A stretch of 64,000 bases of DNA, from contig JAPTOF010000036.1 in the NCBI GenBank assembly GCA_028554755.1, positions 248,001-312,000 on the forward strand, in the 5' to 3' direction. Source of the DNA: Cordia subcordata. Taxonomy: Eukaryota; Streptophyta; Magnoliopsida; Boraginales; Cordiaceae. Below the pieces are notes generated by a model. That model was given only the letters and a program-made list of their open reading frames with translations, did not search any database and was not told the DNA's origin. The position numbers and the translations under genes are program-made. Positions 1 to 12,749 of the stretch are shown piece by piece (positions within the stretch are counted from its first letter, which is position 1; each line of letters opens with the position of its first letter).

Positions 1-1
1 A

Positions 2-154
2 GTGGAAAGGAAACTTGATTGCTATGGACAAAAGGAAGAAGGGGAGATCCTTATTCAAGTAAATGAAGAGAAAGATGATGATCCAATTGAGGAGCAAAAT
101 GATTCACGGAAAGATGATAGAGGGAGGCTGGTTACCACTCCTATCCTTAAATGA
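2..154 (+). pseudogene. LINE A ORF1, C-terminal tail
   Basis: An open frame runs from base 2 to a TGA at 152-154 and encodes 50 acidic and charged residues (rich in D, E, K), like the C-terminal tails of other ORF1 copies here. No DUF4283 or zinc knuckle is visible because they would lie upstream. The stop overlaps the ORF2 start in the tetranucleotide ATGA (151-154). ORF1 proteins of plant L1 elements bind RNA and form the retrotransposition particle with ORF2 protein. Nothing in this piece alone proves function; the assignment rests on its place directly before ORF2. Confidence 0.8.
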
Positions 155-3100
155 TTTTGTGTGCATGGAACATTAGGGGTTTTAATTCCCCTAAAAAGCA
201 TAAAGAAATGAAGAGTTTAATAAACAAGCATAGGCTTGATTGTTTTTGTGTTTTGGAGACCAAAGTGGACAAAGATACTTTCATTGCTTCATATTTTAAC
301 ACTTTGGGTTTTGCAAACTACATCGATGAGAATATGGCCGGCAGAATTTGATTATTTTGGAAGCAACACATCAAGGCTACAATAATTGACACTATGGATC
401 AAGGAATCCTTTTCCATTTGGAGAGTCCATCCCAAGTTCCTTTTTTTGTGGCTTTTGTCTATGGTAGGAATGATCCTTCAAGAAGGCAACATCTTTGGGC
501 AAAAATTGTATATTGAAGTGTAAGGTGTAATAATGGGCCACTTTGTATTCTTGGAGATTTTAATGAGGTTCTGAATTATGGAGATAGATCTTCCTCTACC
601 ACTATTGCACCAAGTGCTTTGGATTTCAAGAATTGCATTTCTCAAGCTAGACTTTTTGAAATTAAGACTATTGGCCCTCATTTTACTTGGACTAACCGAA
701 GCTCCAAAGGCAATCTTACTGCAAGTAAGCTGGATAGAGCTTTGGTTAACAGCTTTTGGATGGACCACTTGGATCACTCTTCTCTCTTAATTGATAACCC
801 AGGTATTTTGGACCATTGCCCTCTTGTGGTTCATACTTGCATCATCAATCCTTCTTCACCAAAGCCATTCAAGTTCTACAATGCTTGGACAACTCATTCT
901 CTCGGAAGTCCAACTCGCTATGCTGAATGGGTATCTTAATGAAGAGGCACTTAACAAAGAAAAGGAGATTATGAGGAATATTGAAGAGCTTGAAGACACC
1001 TACAAAAAGATGCTCCACCAAAAGGCTCGAGTAAATTGGATTAAAGATGGAGATGCTAATACAAAGTTCTTCCACAATAAGATCCGTGAAAGGAAAAACA
1101 TCAACTCCATCTTTGCCATCAATGACAATGAAGGGAATCTCATCACTTCAAAGGAAGAGATAAAGGCTGAATTTATCTCCTAATTCAAAAATCTCTTTGG
1201 CACTCCCTCACATTCAACTGCTAGTGTGGAGATTATCAAAGGCATTATTGGAAAAACCATTGAGGAAAGTTGCTTGGCAAAGCTTGCTGCCCCTATCACC
1301 TTAGAGGAAATCAAAACAACTCTTTTCTCCATAAATCCAAACAAGAGCCCGAGACCGGATGGCTACACTTCACACTTCTACAAGATGGCTTGGGAGGTTG
1401 TTGGAGAAGATGTGCACAAAGCAATAAAGTCTTTTTTCTACTCTTCAAAGCTGCTCCAAGAGGTAAATGCTACTTATATTGCCCTTGTTCCCAAAGTCCA
1501 AAACCCATCTTGGGTAAAAGACTTTAGACCAATTTCTTGCTGCAACACCATTTATAAATGCATATCCGAGATACTTGCAAATAGGCTCAAAGAGTGTTTA
1601 CCTTCATCATCTCTTGGAATCAATCGGCTTTTGTTAAAGGGAGGCTTATCAATGAGAATATTCTTGTTGCACATGATATTCTTAGAGGCTATACTAGAAC
1701 TCATATTTCTCCTAGATGTGCACTCAAAGTTGATATCATGAAGGCTTTTGACTCACTCAATTGGAAATTTATTGAATACACTCTACATGCGTTTGGCTTC
1801 CCAAATTTCTTTGTGAAATGGATCATGTCTTATATTACATCAACAAGTTTCTCTGTTGCAATCAATGAAAGTTTAGAGGGGTTTTTCAAAGGGGCAAATG
1901 GAATAAGGCAAGGGGATCCTCTCTCACCATACATTTTTGTTATTTGCATGGAAGTGTTATCATGCATGCTCAACAAGTTGGAACAAAATCAAAAGTTTGG
2001 GTTTCATCCAAAATGTGCAAAGTTGAGGTTGAACCATCTTTGTTTTGCTTATGACCTATTTATCTTTTGCAAAGGAAATATTAATTCACTTGAGTGCATC
2101 ATGGATGTCTTGGAACATTTTTACTCTCTCTCGGGTCTTAAGGTAAATCCTTCCAAGAGTAATATTTTCTTTGGTGGTGTCCCTCATAAAACAAGGCTGG
2201 CCATACTTTGCAAAATGAACTTTAAAGAAGGCAATCTTCCTATAAGATATTTGGGAGTTCCTCTTATGTCAAGGAAGCTTCGAAGGGCCGATTGTTTACC
2301 TCTTTTGGAGAAAATCAATAGAAGGCTTGAAAGTTGGACCAATCTTTGGCTCTCTTACGTGGGTAGATTAACCTTTATCAAATCCACACTTTTGCAAATT
2401 TGTTCCTTTTGGGCTGGTGCATTACTTATTCCCAAAAGTATCATTCAAATAATTGAATCCAAATTTTGTGCTTTGCTTTGGAAGGATACTGGGGCAAGGA
2501 TTGCTTGGAAAGACATTTGTGTCCCTCTTGATGAAGGTGGACTTGGTATTCGGAAGATTGAAGACATCAATAGCACTTTTCTTCTAAAATCCTTTTGGAG
2601 AATGTATACTTATAGGGATTCTCTTTGGAGCAATTGGATGCAAAGTAACAACATCAAAGACAAATCGATTTGGACACTCACCACATCTAAGGATGATAGT
2701 TGGGTTCTCAAAAATCTCCTCAAATTTTGAAATTTTGCAAGAGCCCACATCTCACATGTCTCGGCAATGGAAAGCCCACGCACTTTTGGCATGACAAATG
2801 GCACACTCATGGTATTCTTAGCAACTTTTGGAGCACTCTCAACAATCCACCATACTATGCTAAGGTTTGTGACATTTACACTTTCGATAATTGGATTTGG
2901 CCTATTCATCTCTTGCATTTTGATCCCCCTAGCACCAATCTTGTGGAAGAAAATTTGGATGTTATTACTTGGGATCTTTCTGCAAATGGTGACTTCACAT
3001 TCTCGCACACTTGGGAGGAAATCAGAAGGAAGAAGAATAAGGTTGATTGGCACTATATTGTTTGGTTCAAAGGGCATACACCAAGACATGCATTTTTTAC

Positions 3101-3566
3101 TTGGCTTGCTATTCATGATCGGCTTTCCACTAAATTCAGATTGCTAACTTGGGGAATGGATCTGAATCCCACTTGCATTTTTTGCAACTTTGGGTGTGAA
3201 ACTAGAGACCATCTTTTCTTTAACTGTAGTTTCACTAGAAGGATTTGGAGGAAAGGACTTCATCTTACTTTGATCGAAGATGCTTTGACCGATTGGGGAG
3301 ACATTATTACTTTTATTACACCTTATGCACTCGAGAAAAATCTCAAAGCTACTATCTTGAAGCACTTATTAGAGGCAGCAATCTACTTTATTTGGATTGA
3401 AAGGAATCATCGTGAATTTCACAAGAGCTTCAGAACGGAGGAGCAAATCTTCTCATCCATCTTTAATCATGTTAGACTAAAATGCATTGTTGGAAAACAT
3501 TTCACTCCTTCTAGTATGAATAGGAAAATTTGTAAATTATGGAGGATGGAGGAAATCCTCTTTTGA
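151..3566 (+). pseudogene. LINE A ORF2 (endonuclease-RT-zf-RVT), decayed
   Basis: ORF2 proteins nick target DNA and reverse-transcribe the element RNA. From the start at 151 one sees the endonuclease motif WNIRGF, then GDFNEVL near 555, FTWTNRS near 684 and a DHCPLV motif near 820. RT follows: the NPNKSP region near 1335, VDIMKAFDSL near 1730, GIRQGDPLSP near 1900. The zf-RVT domain CIFCNFGCETRDHLFF lies near 3175. Damage: TGA at 349-351 and 514-516 (both Trp positions), a deletion of about 175 bp with a frame change near 905, TAA at 1181-1183, and frameshifts near 1600 and 2725. The catalytic FADD motif reads FAYD (Tyr codon 2050-2052), so even a repaired frame would lack a metal-binding Asp. 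Confidence 0.93.
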
Positions 3567-3703
3567 TCAGTTTTGTACTTGTAAATTTGTTGTTTCTTTC
3601 ATGAATGAATTTCCTTACTTTTCTTGCAAAAAAAAAAACATTTGTGCAAGTGGTGCAAATTTTTTGTAAAAAGAAGCTTTACATCTAACATCATTAAAGA
3701 TTG

Positions 3704-4388
3704 GTCTAGTAGAGGACTCAGCTATGTTGCATCCTTCATTGGCACTCCACTACAAATGGACTCCCTCACGGAATCAAGAAGTAATCTTGAGTTTGCTCGG
3801 GTTTGTGTTGAGGTTAATTTAGAGGAAGATTTCCCAGAGTTCATTTTTCCAAAACTTAGAGATGGCACTAGAACAAAGGTTGAAGTTGAATATGCTTGGC
3901 GGCCATCCACATACTCAAAATGCAAATTGGTGGGCCATTTTGAATCAAATTGTCCTTTGAATTTTAGCACTCAAGAAGCTCCCCCAAGAGATGTTCACAA
4001 TGCTCCAAAGATGAAAGCAAATGAGGAGTGGGTTACTGTTGGTAAACATAAAGCCACAAAAGAATTTGATCAACCCAAGAATAGTTCTCGGCCTTGCTCA
4101 TCTCCTCTCCAAAAAAAGCAAGTTGAAAATTGCTCCCAAGCTCATTGTGGATCTCAGCCATGCTCACCCAAAAATCCTAGAAGTTCAAGTCCCGTTGTTA
4201 AAGTTAGCAATCACTTTGGTGTTCTTGAGGAAGATGGATTTGAAGATGGAGTATTGCCTCCTCATAAGGACACAGGCATTCACGTCATTTTTATGATGAC
4301 AAAGCACAAGGATAGGGATTTCTTCTCTTTGGTTGTTTGCCTTGGGTTCTTTCTCATGTTTTTTTGTCCCTTGTTTCACCTATCTTAA
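3704..4388 (+). pseudogene. ORF1 fragment of B (DUF4283 end, zinc knuckle)
   Basis: Open frame covering the end of the DUF4283-like domain (SYVASFIGTPLQMDSLTESR near 3720) followed by FPKLRDGTRTKVEVEYAW and the zinc-knuckle region. The knuckle is damaged: the first Cys of C-X2-C-X4-H-X4-C is Tyr (codon near 3910), leaving CKLVGHFESNC. The last ~40 codons before the TAA at 4386-4388 are hydrophobic and look like 3' UTR read in frame, so the true stop was probably lost by a frameshift near 4270. The product would be a nucleic-acid-binding ORF1 protein. Confidence 0.8.
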
Positions 4389-4579
4389 CCTTCAATCCCT
4401 TGTGTATTAGGTTTTTGTTTTAGTGGGATTAATGGGTGTAAGATTGGCTTTGCTTTGATGTTTTGGCAGCCCCTCTCTCCTTGCTCTCATTTGGTCTATG
4501 TCTAGTGGAAAGAGGGGTGTTTGCCTTTGTTTTGTTTCCTCTTTGCGATCTAAAAAAACTCACTTACCTCGCAAAAAAA
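3704..4579 (+). mobile_element. ORF1-only LINE copy B, 5'-truncated
   Basis: B is flanked by a perfect 13-bp TSD, TCATTAAAGATTG, at 3691-3703 and 4580-4592. It begins inside ORF1 and ends in poly(A) at 4573-4579 after CACTTACCTCGC. There is no ORF2: a 3' UTR of about 190 bp follows ORF1 directly. The 3' UTR has a weak 6-bp AATCCC/GGGATT inverted repeat (near 4394 and 4425) in the place where K, L, N, P, T and U carry a longer stem. B is the most divergent of the ORF1-only copies. Confidence 0.88.
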
Positions 4580-6325
4580 TCATTAAAGATTGTAGCAAAG
4601 AGAGATTCTTCCGTTCTTACTTCATTGCAAAAGATTCTTCGGTTTCTCTCAGCACAAATATGATAATTTGATGCTCTAAGCAAAAATTTGAGAATGGTAG
4701 CCTTAAGATTCTTTTCTAAGGCCTAAGGAGTTATGAAAGCGATGATATCTTCCCAACCAATCAGATTATCTGGAACATTCATGAGGCGAAGGCCATTCCT
4801 CCAAATCCTTCTTGTGAAGCTACATGAGAAGAAAAGATGATCTCTTATTTCACAATCAAAATGACAAAAGGTGCATAACGGGCTGATTTGTGTCCCCCAA
4901 TGTGGTACCCTGTACTTGGTGTTGAGTTTATCCTTAAAAGCAAGCATACAATGAATCCATGCCTCAGGTTATGACCCTTAAACCAAATCAAGTTATTACC
5001 ATTAAACGGTTCTCCTTTGAAGCGTATTTGGTCCCATGTGTGTTTGAAAGAAAATTGACCATTAGGGGAAAGGGACCAAGTAATCTTATCCATGCTACCG
5101 TTCTCAAGAACAATATTTGGGGGGCTGATGTGTATCAAATTAATGGGCCAATTCCATGCTCCATTTGAGAAGATAGTACTCACCTTTGCCATATACGCAG
5201 GGAAGGAAAAGTATTGCTCCAATGTTGAGTAAGGTATCGTTCCTTGTGCCAATAATCATGCCAAAAGAAGGTGTTGTTTCCATCGCCAAGAGTATGTTTA
5301 ATGTGCTTTCTTGCTTCCATTCGAAATTGAAGAAGTGCTTTGAGAATCCAACTAGCATCATGAGGGCAAGGAATGCTCCAAATGGATTCACCTTTAAGAT
5401 AGTTTGAGTGTATCCAATGACTCCAAAGAGAGGCTTTGCATGAGTACATTCTCCAAAAGATCTTAAGCATGAAGATAGAGTTGATGTCCTCAAGTTTCCT
5501 AACTTCAAGGCCCCCTTCTTTGTGTGGTAAACATATATCCTTCCATGCAACTTTTGGCCCCGTATTCCTCCAAAGAAATGCCTTGAATTTTGTTTCAATT
5601 GCTGCCATGACACCTTTAAGAATGAGCACCACACTTGCCCAAAAAGCAAAAGTTTGCATGAGGGTAGATTTGATGAGAAGAAGTCTCCTCGCATAAGAAA
5701 GCCATGTGTTTGCCAAATGGTCAATTTTTCCTTTGATCTTCTCCATGAGGGGGTGAAATTAGATTTCTTCAATTTTCTTGTGACGAGAGGAATCCCCAAA
5801 TATCTAATTGGCAAGGCTCTTTGATTGAAGTCAATTTTTTCCAAGACATTCGCCTTATCATCATTTGCGATCCCTCCAAAGAAGATATCGCTTTTCATAG
5901 GATTAATACTAAGCCCCGAGTATAAGGAAAAATATGCAAAGTTTCCATAATGCAATTTATGGAATTGATGTTACCTTTGCAAAAAATGAAGAGGTCATCC
6001 GCAAAGCAAAGATGATTAAGCTTGAGTGATGAACACTTCGGATGAAAGCAAATTCCAAATTAGTTTCAAGATTGTTGAGCATACAAGTGAGCACCTCCAT
6101 GCATATAACAAAAAGTTAGGGGAGAGGGGTCTCCTTGTCTAATTCCATTTACTCCTTGGAAGAAACCTTCAAGACTACCATTAATAGAGATGGAGAAGCT
6201 TGGAGTCGAAATACAAGCAATAATCCAATCCACAAACTTCTTGGGAAATCCAAAAGCAACAAGTGCAATCTCAATAAAATTCCAGTTGAGTGTATCAAAT
6301 GCCTTCATAATGTCAATTTTGAGTG

Positions 6326-7334
6326 TTAGATCTATTAGAGATATGAATCACACTTCATCAAGGTGTTTTGGAGAATGTTTGTTTATCAAACACACTATGG
6401 AACAAATGGGTGCATATGAACTACATTAAGGATCAATCCTTATGGACCATCTCTTGCTCCAAAGACTCAAGTTGGATTATCAAGAAATTACTTTGTTGCC
6501 GAGCCACGGTGTGGAATTTCATTTTTCACTCCATTGGTGATGGAAGGAGCACTCATTTTTGGCTTGACAAATGGCATAAAGAAGGAATTCTCTTTGAACA
6601 TTGGGGAAGTGCTTTCAGCCATCCACCTCTCTATGCAAAAGTTTGCCAACTTTTCTCTCATGGATCTTGGAATTGGCCTATTCAACTTGCACATATTGAA
6701 GCACCAAATTTTGGCATTAGAGAGCATATCCCGGATTCTTTCTCTTGGGGCTTATCCACAAATGGATGCTTTTCATTTAAGCACACATGGGATCATATTA
6801 GGAAAAGAAAAGACAAAGTTGAATGGCACAACACAATTTGGCATAAAAATCATACTCCTCGTCACGCTTTCATCACTTGGCTTGCAATGCATGATAGGCT
6901 CACCACAAAATCCAGAATGCTCTCATGGGGAATTTAAATCAATACAAACTGCACTTTTTGTAATATGGCTTGTGAGACAAGGGATCATCTTTTCTTCCAA
7001 TGTTGCTTCACAAAAAGAATCTGGACTGGAATTAATTTATTTGAAGAATGCACCTACTACTTGGGAGGACATCATTGCTTACATCACACCATATGCACTT
7101 GAGAACAACCTTAAAGCAACCATCATCAAGCATCTCTTTGGTGCAACAATTTATTTTGTTTGGCTTGAGAGGAACAATCGAGATTTCAACAATGGAGCCA
7201 AGATGCAGGAACAACTTTTCTCATCCATTTTCAATCATGTTAGACTTAAATGCTCAGTTGGGAAGAAATTCACTTCTTCTGGTATTAACAAAAATATTTG
7301 TAAACTTTGGGGGCTTGAAGATATTCTTGTGTAG
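6326..7334 (+). pseudogene. LINE D ORF2 C-terminal third (zf-RVT)
   Basis: The reading begins in the block after the RT domain (FGECLFIKH/LWNKWVHMNYIKD near 6390), passes FWLDKWHKEGILFEHWG (near 6550) and reaches the zf-RVT zinc domain CTFCNMACETRDHLFF near 6950. A TAA at 6935-6937 interrupts an otherwise continuous frame, and a frameshift lies near 7020. The conserved C-terminus CKLWGLEDILV ends at the TAG 7332-7334. There is no catalytic RT domain, so this piece cannot have moved on its own. Confidence 0.9.
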
Positions 7335-7408
7335 GCTGCCCTTTCCTCTTTTGACTTTCTTCTTGTACAAATTCATTGCTAATTCAAATCTCACTTTCCA
7401 CGCAAAAA
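6326..7408 (+). mobile_element. LINE copy D, 5'-truncated
   Basis: Insertion in C, opposite orientation. TTTTGAGTG is duplicated at 6317-6325 and 7409-7417 (11 bp if the adjoining AA is counted). Joining 6325 to 7418 restores the minus-strand RT reading of C ([10 protein letters not shown]), which confirms the boundaries. D ends with TCACTTTCCACGC and a 5-nt poly(A). Only the last third of ORF2 is present, as expected for incomplete target-primed reverse transcription. Confidence 0.93.
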
Positions 7409-7786
7409 TTTTGAGTGCACATCTAGGGAAATGTGCTTTCTAGAATAGCCTCTCAAAATATCATGAGCAATAAGAATGTTTTCATTGATGAGCCTATTCT
7501 TAACAAAAGCCAATTCGTTCCAAGAGATGACATGTTGCAAGCAATTCTTGATCCTATTTGCAATCAATGTGGTGATGCACTTGTAGATAGTATTGCAACA
7601 TGAGATTGGTCTAAAATCTTTCACCATGGATGGATTAGCAATCTTAGGACTAAGAGCAATGGTAGTAGCATTTACCTCTTTAAGAAGCTGACAATCTTCA
7701 AAGAAAGAGATAATAGCTTTTGAGACACCCTACAATATCCCAAGCGGCCATGAATTCTCTAGCATATGACCTTTCCCTCTCTAACC

Positions 7787-7822
7787 ATGAATTCTCTCTA
7801 CCTTCCCTCTAACCCAACCTAA
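7787..7822 (+). promoter_or_regulatory. Leader upstream ORF in E
   Basis: An 11-codon uORF (MNSLYLPSNPT, stop TAA 7820-7822) starts 16 nt after the conserved 5' edge of the element. Copy L has the same uORF with one residue changed (58221-58256). A uORF this close to the RNA 5' end could limit translation of ORF1 by taking scanning ribosomes. Its regulatory role is an inference; its presence in every copy with a 5' end is seen directly. Confidence 0.5.
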
Positions 7823-10800
7823 TCCACCACCCTCCATCACCACCAAATCAAACCCTCCTCCATTTTTCCACCTCCACAAAACCCTTTCTTGAAGCCCCAA
7901 CACTTTGTCACCTAAACACTTTATCAACCTGTCTCTTAGATCTCACATCTTTGCATTCATGGGAAAGAAAAAGAAAGGTTCTACTCTGGTGAGATCAAGC
8001 GCTGCCTAAATGCTAAAAAGCAATTTTTGGATAGTTGTTCTAATACAAAATTGAGCTCTTCTTTCCATATAAAGGTTGACTCGGCCTCTTCATCTCATGC
8101 TAGTGGAGATACCCAATCAACCTCAAGTATGGTCTTTAAAGAAATCTATGAAGCTCTTGAAGCGGGTTCTACTTACATGGAGCATGATGCACAAAGCCAA
8201 GCTAAGGCTGAACTGCACGTAGCCTTACTTGCAAATCTCGTTCATGTTCACCACCTTCTCCTACCTAAAGAACGAAGACTGGTTTTTGCACTAAAGATAT
8301 GGAAATGGACCTTGCAAAGCATCTTTTTCAATCTCCCATGCAAAACTCTTCTAAATTAAGAGCTAGTAGCCCATTAAACAAGTTTCACCGAGCATTAAAG
8401 CCTTATTACTCTCCCATGAAAAGAGTTTGGGGTTTTGCCCGATGGTCAAAAATATGGGCATGGACTAGTTAATACTGTTGCACCCGAGTTTGTGGACATC
8501 TCTCCTGAATTTCGCAGCAACTTTTTAGCCCCATCCAAGCAAATCTCGACAGCTCATTGGAGCAAAGAACTAAAGCATGTTGATCCCAGTAATTCGGGTG
8601 CTGATTCACGTGCCAGCGTTGAAGATTTTCCCTCTCTCAATGCCTCCTTTCCTAAGTGTACAAATACTAACAATATAATGCCAAATCAGCCCCACACTCA
8701 GGATGATGTGGCAACCACCAATGCAAATATTACCATGCAACCAAATGATCCTATTCAGCAACCTTTCCCTCCATTTGCAAAAGAGCTTCGAGCAGCACCT
8801 ATAATAGACAAATATAGCCATTTTTAAGGTCCTTCCACTCACTTTGAAACCAATTTGGGTAAGAAAATTGAAGGCAAGGCCAACATTACTCATCAAAATG
8901 CTCAAGGAAGGATTCTTCTTACCATACTCATACAATTAGCCAACAAAATGCTTGGAAAAGGGCACCTAGACTAAGGTATGAATCCTCTCCAAGTAATCCC
9001 TCCCCCGATTGGGGTGGAGTCTTTGCAGAACATATGGCAACTAGCTTAAAATTTGATGAAGTTCATGAATGCAAAATTGTTGACGAAATTAGAGAGGTTG
9101 TTGACCCTCCTAAGGACTTGTATGTTGATGCTGATAGTTTTTGGTCCCATTGCTCTTTGTGTAAATTTTTATGGGCTCACATACCTTTATTTCTTATTAT
9201 AAACATTGATGAAATTGCTTGGACAAAATTTTGCATATTTGACATTCATACTAAAGGAAGGGACTCTTTATCTTCAAATTTGAAAAGGAAGAATTTTGTC
9301 GACAAGTCCTACAACAACTTTGGCATGTAAATCATTAACCACTTTTGTTGAGAAAATGGGAGCCAAACCTTGAATTCGCGAATTTGTCATGCAAAAAAGT
9401 TCCTATAAGGGTTAAGCTTTGGGATGTCCCAATAAGTCTCTACTCAAAAAGGGGACTTGGCTACATTGCTTCTTTCATTGGAAATCCAATCCAAATGGAT
9501 GCACTCACTGAATCAAGAAGAAACTTGGAACTTGTGAGAGTTTGCATTGAAGTTGACTTGGAAGGAAACCTCCCCAATGTTATCTTTCCAAAGTTAAGAA
9601 ATGGCTCTAAAGCTAGGGTTGAAGTTGAATACACTTGGAAGCCAAGAAAATGCACTCAATGTACAATGTTGATTGTTTTTGTCTTTTGAAGACTAAGGTA
9701 AATAAGGAGAATGCCTCCACCAATGATTTCAGCACATTGGGTTTTGGAAATTACATCGATGAGAAGATGGAAAGAAGACTTTGGCTTTTTTGGAGAAACC
9801 ACATCAATATCAGCATCATTGATAGCATGGAGCAAGGTATTCTTTGTCATATCTCTATACCAAGATGTCAATCGTTTTTTCTTGGTTTTGTCTATGGCAA
9901 AAACTCCTCAAATTGTAGGAAATATCTTTGCAAGAAAATCAGATTGTGGAGTGAATGGTGCTGGAATGGGCCGCTTTGTATCATGGGGGATTTCAATGAA
10001 ATACTTCATAGTGGAGATAGATCCACTTCTTGGAGTTTGCCCACAAGTGCAAGAGACTTTAAGCTTTGTGTTTGTCAAGCGGACTTGCTTGAAATCAAAA
10101 CATTTGGTCCACACTTTACTTGGTCAAATAGAAGCACCCAAGGAAACTTCATTGCAAGCAAAATTGATAGGGCACTCATCAACCTTCATTGGGAGAAGCA
10201 TATGGAGAATTCTTTCCTTTTGGTGGAGAATCCAAGCATTTCTGACCATTGCCCTCTTATTTTAAATGTGATGCCGCCCAAGCCCTCCTCACCAAAGCCT
10301 TTCAAGTTCTACAATGCTTGGGCCACACATGCAGAATTCCCCCATCTTATTAATAGACATTGGAATGCACGGGTTTTTGGCACTCCAATGTTTATTCTTT
10401 ACCAAAGCAAAAGCTCCTTAAAAAAGCATTGAAAAAGTTTGATAAGGAGCACTTCTCTTGCATTAAGCATCAAATCAGTCAGCTTAAGGAAAATCTCCAT
10501 GAAGTTCAAGTTGACATTCTTAATGGGATCATCAATGAGGAAATTCTCAACAAAGAAAAAGATATTCTTGGGAAAATTGAGGAACTTGACAGCATTCATA
10601 GGCATATGCTTCACCAAAAGTCAAGGCTTCAATGGATAAAGTATGGGGACACAAATTCAAATTTCTTCCACAATGTTATCATAGTTAGAAGAAGGAAAAA
10701 CACTATCAATGCTATCCAAGATAAAGATGGGAATACAATTACTTCTTACGAGGGCATTAAGGAAGAGTTTCTTTCCTTTTTCATGAAGTTAATTGGTACT

Positions 10801-11221
10801 CCGAAAAACACCCAAGCTAATGTTGAAGATGTTAAAAGCATTCTTGGCAAAACCATCAAGGAGGATTATTTGGCTGAATTGATTGCACCTATCACTTGGG
10901 AAGAGATAATGAGTACTCTTTTTTCTCTCAACCCCAACAAAAGCCCGGGCCGGATGGATACACCTCACTTTTCTACAAAAATGCATGGAATGAAATTGGA
11001 GAAGATGTCCTCAAAGCCATCAGCTCCTTCTTTGAAACCGGAAGATGCTCAAGGAGGTAAATGCCACTTATATTGCTCTTGTCCCTAAAGTACAAAACCC
11101 ATCCATGGTAAAGGACTTTAGACCCATTTCTTGTTGCAACACGATTTATAAGTGCATCTCTAAAATCCTTGCAAATAGGATGAAAGTTTGCTTACCCTCC
11201 ATCATCTCATGGAACCAATCA

Positions 11222-12749
11222 TCTTTGTTTTGCGGATGATCTTTTTATCTTTTGTAGAGGGGATATGTATTCAATTGATTGTATCATGAGCACATTGAAG
11301 ACTTTCTCAACTTATTCAGGGCTGGTTGTAAATAATGCAAAGAGTGTGTTCTTCCTTGGAGGGGCCTCAAATGAAGAGAAAAGAACAATTATGAATAGAA
11401 TTGGGTTTCAAGAGGGTGAGCTTCCAATCCGTTACTTGGGCATTCCACTTGTTTCAAGAAAGCTTAGGAAGAATGATTGCTGTTCACTCTTGGAAAAAAT
11501 CAACTCTAAGCTTGATTCATGGAGTAATAATTGGCTTTCTTTTGTGGGAAGACTAGTGCTCATCAAATCCGTCCTCCTCCAAATTTGTGCTTATTGGGCA
11601 AATGCTTTTCTCTTACCAAAAGGTGTTGTGGCAGCCATTGAGTCAAAATTTAAAGCTTTTTTGTGGAGAGGAACTGGTCCAAAGGTGGCGTGGAAGGAAG
11701 TTTGTCTCCTTTTCAAGAGGGTGGACTTGGTATTCGGAGCATTGAAGAGGTTAATCTTACAAACATGCTGAAAATTTTTTGGAGGAGTTATGCTATTAAG
11801 ATTCACTTTGGAGTCAATGGGTTCATGCCAACTATATCAAAGACTCTTCAATTTGGATGTTACATATTCCCAAGGATGTTAGTTGGGTTTTCAAAACTCT
11901 TCTTGGCTGCCGTGTTTTGGCAAAGAGATATATCCAACACAAGATTGGCAATGGAGCAAGCACCTTCTTTTGGATTGACAATTGGCACAAGGACGCCTTC
12001 TTCTTGAGCATTGGACTAACACAATTTCATATCCCCCACTTCATTCAAAGGTTAGTGATATTTTCACAAATGGTGTTTGGAATTGGCCAATTCACCTCTC
12101 CCAAGTTGATGTTCCAGATTTTGAACCTATTGAACGAGCCATGGATAAAATTTTATGGAACCTTTCTCCTAGTGGAAGCTTCTCTTTCTTCCACACTTGG
12201 GATTGTATTAGAAGGAAGGGCACTCATTTTGAAGGTTATCATTACATCCGCACAAGAGGCATAATCCTAAACATAGCTTCATTGTTTGGCTTGCTTTCCG
12301 TGATCGCCTTAGCACAAAATTCAGAATCTTGCATTGGGGACTCCATATTAACCCAACGTGTATTTTTGTTACATGGGTTGTGAAACTAGGGAGCATCTTT
12401 TCTTTGAATGTTGTTTCACCAGAGGATTTGGAGAAAGGGCTTGCAACTCACTCTCATTCCGGAAAATCTGATTTGTTGGCATGATATTATTGAGTACTCC
12501 ACACCTTTTGCTCTTGAAAAGCATTTGAAGGCCACAATTTTCAGGCATCTCCTTGGGGCAGCCATTTACTACATTTGGATTGAAAGGAATCAACGTATCT
12601 TCAAAAACCAAGCTAGAACCGAGGAATTTATATTTGATACTATCTTTAATGATGTTAGAGTTAAACTTACAAATGGTAGAAAATTGCAGTCTTTTTCTTT
12701 GAACAAAACTTTTTGTAAATTGTGGAGATTAGATGATGTTGTTGTTTAG
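11222..12749 (+). pseudogene. LINE X ORF2, from RT motif C to C-terminus
   Basis: Reading starts LCFADDLFIF (11223 onward) with an intact FADD, continues through ELPIRYLGIPLVSRKL (near 11420) and FKAFLWRGTGPKVAWKEV (near 11650), then in shifted frames IDNWHKD (near 11970), a damaged zf-RVT region near 12370, and the C-terminus to TAG at 12747-12749. Frame changes near 11710, 11860, 12000 and 12390. The palm and fingers of RT upstream of motif C are missing by truncation. Confidence 0.9.

Larger units (their letters stand above)
1..3638 (+). mobile_element. LINE copy A, 3' part (L1-clade, autonomous type)
   Basis: The start lies upstream of the window. Inside it are the end of ORF1, a decayed ORF2, a short 3' UTR and an 11-nt poly(A) at 3628-3638 preceded by TTACTT (3615-3620) and a GC. 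Sequence after 3638 reads on the minus strand as the C-terminal region of another LINE ORF2 (element C), so A is inserted into C; the left flank is outside the window and its TSD cannot be checked. Copy O (37032-38313) has an almost matching C-terminus and belongs to the same subfamily. A is dead: several nonsense codons, frameshifts, an internal deletion and a mutated RT catalytic motif. Confidence 0.95.
3639..7752 (-). mobile_element. LINE copy C (minus), host of A, B, D and E
   Basis: C is the outermost recognisable element. Its pieces are 3639-3703, 4580-6325 and 7409-7752. The reading resumes cleanly across B and D once one TSD copy is removed from each. Its 3' end lies to the left of A, beyond the window; its 5' part (endonuclease and ORF1) would lie beyond E and is not in the window. 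Because it is interrupted by four other elements it should be the oldest insertion here. Confidence 0.85.
4593..7752 (-). pseudogene. LINE C ORF2 fragments (RT and zf-RVT)
   Basis: Read on the minus strand from 7752 leftwards: the RT N-terminal region with VKDFRPISCCNTIYKC (near 7600), then after removal of D the motif [11 protein letters not shown] (near 6300), GIRQGDPS, an intact catalytic FADD (5994-6005), the PIRYLGIPL block (near 5800), and a zf-RVT domain with CTFCHFDCEIRDHLFF (near 4850). Frameshifts separate the blocks (near 6060, 5750, 5240 and 4920). The very C-terminus is the stretch 3639-3703 left of B. The endonuclease domain is absent because E interrupts at 7752. Confidence 0.9.
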
